Shown here: piece after piece, positions 6,832-11,824 of the stretch
Layout: each line of letters starts with the position of its first letter
How positions within the stretch are numbered: the first letter of the stretch is position 1
Source of the DNA: Hyphomicrobiales bacterium
GTDB taxonomy: Bacteria; Pseudomonadota; Alphaproteobacteria; Rhizobiales; Aestuariivirgaceae
NCBI GenBank assembly: GCA_027030295.1
Contig: JALVFB010000137.1
Location: 1-11,824, forward strand
DNA length: 11,824 nucleotides
Reading direction: 5' to 3'
Notes under the pieces: model-generated
Database searches by the model: none
What the model saw: the letters and a program-made list of their open reading frames with translations, nothing else
What the model was told of the DNA's origin: nothing
Made by a program: the position numbers and the translations under genes

Positions 6832-7749
6832 CTACTTCGCCTCCTGCAAGCCGCGATTGAGCACGTCCAGCGGATTGGCCGACGTGCCCGGCATGGCGCC
6901 GGCTTCCGGCGCCGCTCCCGGCGCCTTTCCGCCACGGGTGGACTTGCCGCGCGCATCCGCCGGTTTCTCCTCGCGATAGATGCGGCCGGTTTCATAATCG
7001 TATTTCACGCCCTCGGGCAGATTGAATTCGTGTGGCTTGTCCGGCGTCACCAGAGAACGCCCGGCCCTGGCCTTTTCCTTCCAGCTCAGGCGGTAATGGT
7101 GCCCCAGCTCGCCCTTGGCGAGCCGAATGGGCAACACCTTGATGGCCTCGCGCTCCAGGATGCAGGCCTTCTCGCACAGGCCGCAGCCGGTGCAATGTTC
7201 GGAATGCACCACGGGAATGAACAGCGCATGCCGCCCCGAGCGCTTGTTGGGCCGGTATTCCAGCGTCAACGCCTTTCCGCGCACGGGGCAGATATTGTAG
7301 CAGACCTCGCAGCGCAGCCCCTGAAAGGCGATGCACGTTTCCTGATCGATGAGCACCGCCAGCCCCATGCGCGCCTTCGTGATGTCCTTGAGCGCATGAT
7401 CCAGCGCGTTGGTCGGGCAATTGGGAATGCAGGGAATGTCCTCGCACATCTCGCATGGGCCGGTGCGCGCCACGAAATAGGGCGTGCCGGTGGCCGGATG
7501 ATCGGAACCCAGCTCGGCCAGTTTCAGGATGTCATAGGGGCAGTCGCGCACGCACACGCCGCAGCGGATGCAGGCGGAAAGGAACTTTTCCTCGTCCAGC
7601 GCGCCGGGCGGGCGGATGTATTCCGGCGGCACCGCTTTCGCCGAGCGGGCATGAATCCCGATGCCCAGCGCAAGCAGGGACACCCCGCCGGCGGTGCGCG
7701 CCAGGTTGATCAGAAAGCGCCGCCTGTCCATTTTCCTGCCACCCGCCAT
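6832..7749 (-). CDS. napG: Periplasmic ferredoxin-type protein NapG, with long C-terminal tail
   Basis: NapG is a Tat-exported protein with four [4Fe-4S] clusters that links NapH to the reductase. From MAGGRK it has 305 residues. A twin-arginine signal (DRRRFLIN, about 8-15) is followed by an Ala/Gly-rich stretch. Cluster motifs in order are [26 protein letters not shown], a CEVCYNICP group with an upstream Cys, and [12 protein letters not shown]. After the usual end region ([12 protein letters not shown]) about 75 more residues follow, ending in a Gly/Ala/Pro-rich segment; E. coli NapG, about 231 residues, lacks these. The start is uncertain: ATG 7749 (used here), ATG 7731 with GGCAGGAAA, and GTG 7779 are all in frame and all keep the Tat motif. 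It lies 204 bp after napA and 3 bp before napH. Confidence 0.93.
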   Translation of the reverse strand: MAGGRKMDRRRFLINLARTAGGVSLLALGIGIHARSAKAVPPEYIRPPGALDEEKFLSACIRCGVCVRDCPYDILKLAELGSDHPATGTPYFVARTGPCEMCEDIPCIPNCPTNALDHALKDITKARMGLAVLIDQETCIAFQGLRCEVCYNICPVRGKALTLEYRPNKRSGRHALFIPVVHSEHCTGCGLCEKACILEREAIKVLPIRLAKGELGHHYRLSWKEKARAGRSLVTPDKPHEFNLPEGVKYDYETGRIYREEKPADARGKSTRGGKAPGAAPEAGAMPGTSANPLDVLNRGLQEAK

Positions 7750-7818
7750 GGCCGCGCGCCCCTCTTCAGTGTTCAGCACGGGTATACGGACATCTCCGGC
7801 CCCGGCTCTCTCCCACCA

Positions 7819-7868
7819 GTTCCGTCAGGGGAACACGATCAACGCCTTCCGTTCGCCCCCGACGGAAC
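7819..7868 (-). other. Stem-loop between napA and napG (proximal to napG)
   Basis: gttccgtcagggg (7819-7831) and cccccgacggaac (7856-7868) pair over 12 of 13 positions around a 24-base loop. No T run follows. It sits 70 bases upstream of the chosen napG start, in the nap transcript. A role in mRNA stability or in separating napDA from napGHBC levels is an inference. Confidence 0.45.
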
Positions 7869-7902
7869 CAGGAGGAGATAGCCGTTCACCACCCCGGCGG
7901 CG

Positions 7903-7935
7903 GGTGGCATGGCGAATACGCTCCGCCATGCCACC
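7903..7935 (-). other. Perfect 12-bp stem-loop just after napA
   Basis: ggtggcatggcg (7903-7914) and cgccatgccacc (7924-7935) pair perfectly with a 9-base loop, starting 18 bases past the napA stop. There is no following T tract, so complete termination is unlikely. It could protect the 3' end of a napDA message or cause partial termination. Confidence 0.55.
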
Positions 7936-7953
7936 AGACCGGAAAACGCGGGA

Positions 7954-10548
7954 TCAGGCCTTCACCACCTTGCAGGCACACTTCTTGTAGTCCGTCTCCT
8001 TCGACAACGGGTCGGTCTGATCCAGCGTCAGCTTGTTCACCAGACGCCCGGCGTCGAACCACGGGATGAAGATGAGGCCCTCCGGCGGCTGGTTGCGGCC
8101 GCGCGTTTCCACGCGCGCCACGATCTCGCCGCGGCGGGTGATGACCTTCACCTTCGAGCCGTTGCGCAGCCGGCGTTTCCGCGCGTCCTTCTTGTTCATG
8201 TAGACCTTGGCGTAGGGCATGGCGCGGAACAGCTCCGGCACGCGGCGCGTCATGGAGCCGGAATGCCAGTGCTCCAGCACGCGGCCGGTGGCCAGCCACA
8301 GGTCGTATTCGTTGTCGGGCGGCTCGGCCGGCGGCTCATATGGCGCGCAGATGATGTTCGCCCGTCCATCCTTCTTGCCATAGAAATAGACCTCGCCGTC
8401 CTTGGCGTCGGGCTTGTACATCCGCACCACCGGATCGTAACCGGCCCGGAAGCGCCACAGCGTCTCCTTGCCGTCGATGACCGGCCAGCGCATGCCGCGC
8501 ACCTTGTGGTAGTCGTCGTAGGGCGCCATCTGGTGGCCCTTCTTCGGCCCCTCCCACTGGAAGATGCGGTATTCCTCGAACAGGCCCTTCTGGATGTAGA
8601 ACCCGAAATACTCGGACTCGTCGTTGTCATACTCGTTGCCGCGCTCGTCCTTCACCTTGCCGGGCGCCGGGAACTTGTCCACCTGGCCATTCTTGTAGAG
8701 CACGTCAAACAACGTCTTGCCCTTGTATTCGGGCGCCTTCTCCAGCAGCTCGGCGGGCCACACGTCGTCCACCTTCACATACTTGGAGAACTCCACGATC
8801 TGCCACAGGTCGGAGCGCGCCTCGCCCGGCGCCTTCACCTGCTGCCGCCAGAACTGCGTGCGGCGCTCGGAGTTGCCGTAGGCGCCTTCCTTCTCCGTCC
8901 ACATGGCGGTGGGCAGGATGAGGTCGGCGCCGATGGCGGACACCGTTGGATACGGGTCGGAGACGATGATGAAGTTGTCCGGGTTGCGCCAGCCGGGCCA
9001 CGATTCGTTGTTGAAGTTGGCCGCGGCCTGCAGGTTGTTGTTGCACATCACCCAGAACACGTTCATCACGCCATCATGCAGCGCCCGGTGCATGGCCACG
9101 GCGTGGATGAGCGTCTTGCCCAGCGGCTTGCCGGTGATATCCGGCTGATCCTTGCCGTCCATCTTGCCGTTGGCCCGCGGAATGGTGCCCGGAGGCAGTT
9201 TCCACACCTTCTCTGCATACTTGCAGTGCGCGTCGCTCTTCACCACCAGGTCGGCCGGCAGGCGGTGCGTGAAGGTGCCCACCTCGCGCGCCGTGCCGCA
9301 GGCCGAGGGCTGGCCTGTGAGCGAGAACGGCGAATTGCCCGGCTCGGCGATCTTGCCCATCAGCAGGTGGATGTTGTAGACGAGGCCGTTCACCCACACG
9401 CCGCGGGTGTGCTGGTTGAAGCCCATGGTCCAGAAGGACACCACCTTGCGGTTCGGGTCGGCATAGGCTTCCGCCAGCTTGATGAGCTGTTCCTTGGGCA
9501 CGCCGGACAGCTCGGACACGTAGTCCGCCGTGTATTTGGACACGTGCTTCTTGTATTCCTCGAAGGTGATCTTCGTCAGCTTGCCCTTGGCCCGGTTCTT
9601 GGCCTTCTTCTCGCGCGGATCGTTGGCGCGCAGGCCATAGCCGATGTCCGTGGGCGTGACGTTGAAGTGCACGTGCTTTTCGATGAACTCCTTGTTATAC
9701 GTGCCCTTCTGGATGATGTAGTTGGCGATGAAGTTGGCGATCGCCAGATCCGTCTGCGGCTTGAAGATGATGCCGTTGTCCGCCAGCTCGAAGCAGCGGT
9801 TGCGGAAGGTGCCGAGCACGTGCACCTGGCACTTGTCGTGCGTGAGGCGCCTGTTGGTGACGCGCGACCACAGGATGGGGTGCATCTCCGCCATGTTGGA
9901 GCCCCACAGCACGAAGGTGTCCGTGGCCTCGATGTCGTCATAGCAGCCGGCCGGCTCGTCGATGCCGAAAGCGCGCATGAAGGCGCCCACCGCGGAGGCC
10001 ATGCAGTGCCGCGCGTTCGGCTCCAGCGAGTTGGAGCGGAAGCCCGCCTTGATCAGCTTCTGCGCGGCGTAGCCTTCCCAGATCGTCCATTGGCCGGAGC
10101 CGAACATGCCGATGCCCTTCGGCCCCTTCTTGCGCCGCGCCTCGACGAACTTCTCGGCCATGATCTTGAACGCCTCGTCCCAGCTGATCTCCTGGAACTG
10201 GCCGTTCTTGTCGAACTTGCCGTTCTTCATGCGTAGCAGCGGCTTGGTCAGCCGGTCGGCGCCATACATGATCTTGGTCAGGAAGTAACCCTTGATGCAG
10301 TTCAGCCCCTTGTTCACGGGCGCGTCCGGGTCGCCCTGGGTGGCCACCACCTTGCCGTTCTTCACACCCACCAGCACCGAGCAGCCGGTGCCGCAGAAGC
10401 GGCATGCCGCCTTGTCCCAGCGGATGTCCGGATCGTCCTGCGCGGCCTGCGCCTCGATGATGCCGGGCAATGAAATGCCGGCGACGGCCGCCGCCGCCAT
10501 CGCCGCCTGCGATTTGATGAAATCGCGCCGGTTGAGTTCCATCGTCAT
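7954..10548 (-). CDS. napA: Periplasmic nitrate reductase catalytic subunit NapA
   Basis: NapA reduces nitrate to nitrite in the periplasm, using a bis-molybdopterin guanine dinucleotide cofactor and one [4Fe-4S] cluster. From [12 protein letters not shown] it has 864 residues (E. coli about 828). A Tat signal (NRRDFIK, 6-12) is followed by a hydrophobic Ala-rich stretch, with cleavage likely after AQA near 35. Cluster ligands are C49, C52, C56 and C84, and K86 is the conserved electron-relay lysine. The molybdenum-ligand cysteine is C182 in ARHCMAS, typical of NapA; respiratory formate dehydrogenases often use selenocysteine there. The C-terminal region around [18 protein letters not shown] is the typical cofactor-binding end. 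The ATG at 10546-10548 has GGGAGAGG upstream; the frame extends to 10611, but that stretch is the napD-napA gap. All key residues are intact. Confidence 0.98.
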   Translation of the reverse strand: MTMELNRRDFIKSQAAMAAAAVAGISLPGIIEAQAAQDDPDIRWDKAACRFCGTGCSVLVGVKNGKVVATQGDPDAPVNKGLNCIKGYFLTKIMYGADRLTKPLLRMKNGKFDKNGQFQEISWDEAFKIMAEKFVEARRKKGPKGIGMFGSGQWTIWEGYAAQKLIKAGFRSNSLEPNARHCMASAVGAFMRAFGIDEPAGCYDDIEATDTFVLWGSNMAEMHPILWSRVTNRRLTHDKCQVHVLGTFRNRCFELADNGIIFKPQTDLAIANFIANYIIQKGTYNKEFIEKHVHFNVTPTDIGYGLRANDPREKKAKNRAKGKLTKITFEEYKKHVSKYTADYVSELSGVPKEQLIKLAEAYADPNRKVVSFWTMGFNQHTRGVWVNGLVYNIHLLMGKIAEPGNSPFSLTGQPSACGTAREVGTFTHRLPADLVVKSDAHCKYAEKVWKLPPGTIPRANGKMDGKDQPDITGKPLGKTLIHAVAMHRALHDGVMNVFWVMCNNNLQAAANFNNESWPGWRNPDNFIIVSDPYPTVSAIGADLILPTAMWTEKEGAYGNSERRTQFWRQQVKAPGEARSDLWQIVEFSKYVKVDDVWPAELLEKAPEYKGKTLFDVLYKNGQVDKFPAPGKVKDERGNEYDNDESEYFGFYIQKGLFEEYRIFQWEGPKKGHQMAPYDDYHKVRGMRWPVIDGKETLWRFRAGYDPVVRMYKPDAKDGEVYFYGKKDGRANIICAPYEPPAEPPDNEYDLWLATGRVLEHWHSGSMTRRVPELFRAMPYAKVYMNKKDARKRRLRNGSKVKVITRRGEIVARVETRGRNQPPEGLIFIPWFDAGRLVNKLTLDQTDPLSKETDYKKCACKVVKA

Positions 10549-10598
10549 GACCAGCCTCTCCCTTTGCAGCTCGCGATTGCGAAAACGCGCGGCAGGAA

Positions 10599-10898
10599 TC
10601 AGATGCCGCAACTCCCTCCATCAGCGAACGGAACCGGTTCGGCGGCCTGTTCCGGCACGCCGAGTTCGTCGTCCTCTTCGAAGTATTCATAGATCAGGGA
10701 CACCCCCACGACGCCCTCCACGTCGTTCAGCGCCATGATGGTATCGCTCATGACCGCCCGGTTGCGCACGTCGATCACGACCACGATGCGCCCGTTTTCC
10801 GCGCCCATCACCTCGCAATGGGGCATGTTCTCGATGGTCGTGGACACTTTCAGCGTGGCTTCCGGCCTCGAATGCACGACAACGGAGCAGATACTCAT
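10599..10898 (-). CDS. napD: NapA signal-peptide-binding chaperone NapD
   Basis: NapD binds the twin-arginine signal of NapA and holds back export until the molybdenum cofactor is in place. The 99-residue product starts [13 protein letters not shown], the usual NapD opening, and continues to [19 protein letters not shown], the conserved last strand. A roughly 20-residue acidic/Pro tail extends beyond the common length near 87-90. The ATG at 10896-10898 was chosen by protein alignment from memory. Its ribosome-binding site is unusual: the best match, GGGAGG, is over 20 bases upstream, and only a distant GGGGAA is nearer. It is the first gene of the nap operon and lies 50 bp before napA. Confidence 0.93.
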   Translation of the reverse strand: MSICSVVVHSRPEATLKVSTTIENMPHCEVMGAENGRIVVVIDVRNRAVMSDTIMALNDVEGVVGVSLIYEYFEEDDELGVPEQAAEPVPFADGGSCGI

Positions 10899-10933
10899 GG
10901 CGCCAACGTTCCCCGTGATTCCTCCCGTATCAT
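10895..10933 (-). other. Possible 12-codon leader reading frame overlapping napD
   Basis: On the minus strand an ATG at 10933-10931 opens [11 protein letters not shown] and a TGA that overlaps the napD ATG as ATGA. The good GGGAGG sequence lies inside it. Its ATG falls about where the transcript should start if the FNR-type promoter is right, so it would be leaderless. No independent coding evidence exists; chance is quite possible. Confidence 0.15.
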
Positions 10934-10938
10934 GGGAG

Positions 10939-10981
10939 ACGTTAGCGCCTGTCGGCAAAACCGCGCATTGATGGAAGTCAA
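10939..10981 (-). promoter_or_regulatory. napD: FNR/Anr-type anaerobic promoter of the nap operon
   Basis: TTGATggaaGTCAA at 10968-10981 matches the FNR palindrome TTGAT-N4-ATCAA at 9 of 10 positions. On the minus strand a candidate -10 (TAACGT, 10944-10939, three of six) begins 23 bases after the box. This places the box centre close to -41.5 from a start near 10933, the usual position for FNR-type activation without a -35. It lies upstream of napD with nothing else between, which suits an operon induced by low oxygen. I could not identify a NarL/NarP or molybdate site. Confidence 0.65.
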
Positions 10982-11062
10982 GCTTATTAGCGAAAGCGAA
11001 TACATGAACGCCAAGCCTGGAAAGTGCGGAAATTCGCCACACGCCGCACCAGGCGCCGGACA

Positions 11063-11716
11063 TCAGAACAGCCGCTCTTCCATCACCCGCCTGCCGTCGA
11101 TGAGCCAGCCGGTGATGATGCCCCCGCCCCGCTCGTCCACCTTCAGGATGATGCCCGGCGGCTCCCCGCCTTCCTCGCGCACCATGCGCCCGCGCGCCGT
11201 ATCGAAGCGCCAACGCCCGCGCACCAGCCGCTCCAGCGCCCGCGCCCGTTCCTTCGGCGCGTAATAGCGCTCGATGCCATAGCTCACCCGCACCCTGCCG
11301 TCGAAGGCATGCTGCGCGCGTCCCTTCAGCATCACCTCGTCCGGCGCCAGGCCGGCGGGAGGTTCCCAGGAAGCCCGCGCCAGCGTCCAGAAGGGCGAAC
11401 CGGGCTGCTTGCGCAGCACCACGTAAACGCTCCTTCCGCGCACCCCGTTTCCGTCCGGCACGGAAGAAGTGAACGCGCTTGCGGGAATGGAGGAGATGTC
11501 GAATTGCAGCGTGACGTAATGGCCGAGCAGCAGATCGCGCGGATCGAAGGGCCGCACCCGCAGGATCAGCTCGCGCCCGTGCGCCAGCCGCTGCTGTTGC
11601 TGCCAGATCATGCCCGCCAGCACGACGGTGAAGGCAACCAGCAGCGCCAGCATGCGCCACCACGGCGAAATGGCGTCCAGCCCGCGCCATGCCAATCTTT
11701 CCAGCGGCGCGTTCAT
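11063..11716 (-). CDS. Membrane-anchored GDYXXLXY-domain protein
   Basis: A 217-residue protein with one N-terminal membrane helix (about residues 20-38) and an extracytoplasmic domain. It contains RPFDPRDLLLGHYVTLQF at 55-72, the signature region of the GDYXXLXY family. Here the motif reads G-H-Y-V-T-L-Q-F, so Asp and the last Tyr are replaced by His and Phe. The C-terminal half repeats family features: a YGIERYY motif, and GIILKVDERGGGIITGWLIDG near the end. The function of the family is unknown to me; genes of this kind commonly sit beside multi-pass DUF2157/DUF4401 membrane proteins. The ATG at 11714-11716 overlaps the TGA of the upstream gene as ATGA, so the two are co-translated. It precedes the nap promoter by about 80 bp and is probably unrelated to nitrate reduction. 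Confidence 0.85.
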   Translation of the reverse strand: MNAPLERLAWRGLDAISPWWRMLALLVAFTVVLAGMIWQQQQRLAHGRELILRVRPFDPRDLLLGHYVTLQFDISSIPASAFTSSVPDGNGVRGRSVYVVLRKQPGSPFWTLARASWEPPAGLAPDEVMLKGRAQHAFDGRVRVSYGIERYYAPKERARALERLVRGRWRFDTARGRMVREEGGEPPGIILKVDERGGGIITGWLIDGRRVMEERLF

Positions 11717-11824
11717 GCCGCCCCCTCCTCCGGCGTGGAGCCGTCGTGCCGCTCCACCCAGCGCAGGAAACGCCAGGCTCCCACCGCCAGCGCCAGCAAC
11801 AGCAGCCCGGCGCCAAGGAAGAAC
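11713..11824 (-). CDS. C-terminal end of a membrane protein (likely DUF2157/DUF4401 type), partial
   Basis: Thirty-six codons are visible before a TGA at 11713-11715; the rest lies beyond the right edge. They read as a hydrophobic helix (FFLGAGLLLLALAVGAW) followed by a short charged tail (RFLRWVERHDGSTPEEGAA). The ATGA overlap with the GDYXXLXY gene makes this the upstream member of the same operon. Such partners are usually DUF2157- or DUF4401-type multi-pass proteins, so that is the inferred identity; the visible part alone cannot prove it. Confidence 0.6.
   Translation of the reverse strand, partial: FFLGAGLLLLALAVGAWRFLRWVERHDGSTPEEGAA

Noticed and set aside
3947..7881. Two further long plus-strand frames (3947-5590 and 6226-7881)
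   Set aside because: Both run antisense to intact speD/nap genes across several gene boundaries, with shadow-type composition.
7909..10236. A 775-codon open frame on the plus strand with an AGGAGG-like sequence before it
   Set aside because: It is antisense to napA, has a low-complexity His/Leu/Val/Arg composition and no motif. The purine-rich sequence at 7870 is coincidental.
10599..11816. A 405-codon minus-strand frame joining napD to upstream sequence, suggesting a fusion
   Set aside because: The part upstream of 10898 is out of frame with the clear GDYXXLXY gene and crosses the FNR-type promoter region. Only the last 99 codons are NapD.

Overview
The window is GC-rich, tightly packed bacterial chromosome. 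The ClpX sequence reads like an alphaproteobacterial ClpX over its whole length, so an alphaproteobacterium (or close proteobacterial relative) is my best guess. This is recognition from memory, not a tree. The genes are ordinary housekeeping and respiratory genes. I see no phage, transposase, CRISPR array, RNA gene or clearly undescribed multi-gene system.

Layout. Positions 1-888 (+) hold the C-terminal part of the nuclease subunit SbcC. Everything after it that I can support as a gene is on the minus strand, so the transcription units read from right to left. Near the sbcC end lies an 82-bp inverted-repeat element (948-1029), then a small Cys-rich protein of the GDCCVxC family (1079-1309). 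Next come clpX (1428-2699) without an adjacent clpP, and the polyamine pair speD-speE (3012-4462). The periplasmic nitrate reductase operon napDAGHBC spans 4772-10898. The right end has a membrane-anchored GDYXXLXY-family gene (11063-11716) and the tail of an overlapping upstream membrane-protein gene that runs off the window.

How they work together. napDAGHBC encodes a complete periplasmic nitrate reductase: the NapA molybdoenzyme, its diheme partner NapB, the tetraheme quinol dehydrogenase NapC, the iron-sulfur quinol-oxidising pair NapG/NapH, and the Tat-proofreading chaperone NapD. The order is that of the Escherichia coli operon without napF. An FNR-type site with 9 of 10 matches lies upstream of napD at a spacing typical of anaerobic activation. 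SpeD makes decarboxylated S-adenosylmethionine, and SpeE uses it to make spermidine. Their stop and start codons overlap.

The less ordinary signals are in the gaps. They are a terminator-like hairpin inside the probable speD leader, a three-copy repeat between clpX and the GDCCVxC gene that can form two mutually exclusive stems, two strong hairpins between napA and napG, and a tiny reading frame overlapping the napD start. All hairpins were found by eye; no folding energies were calculated.
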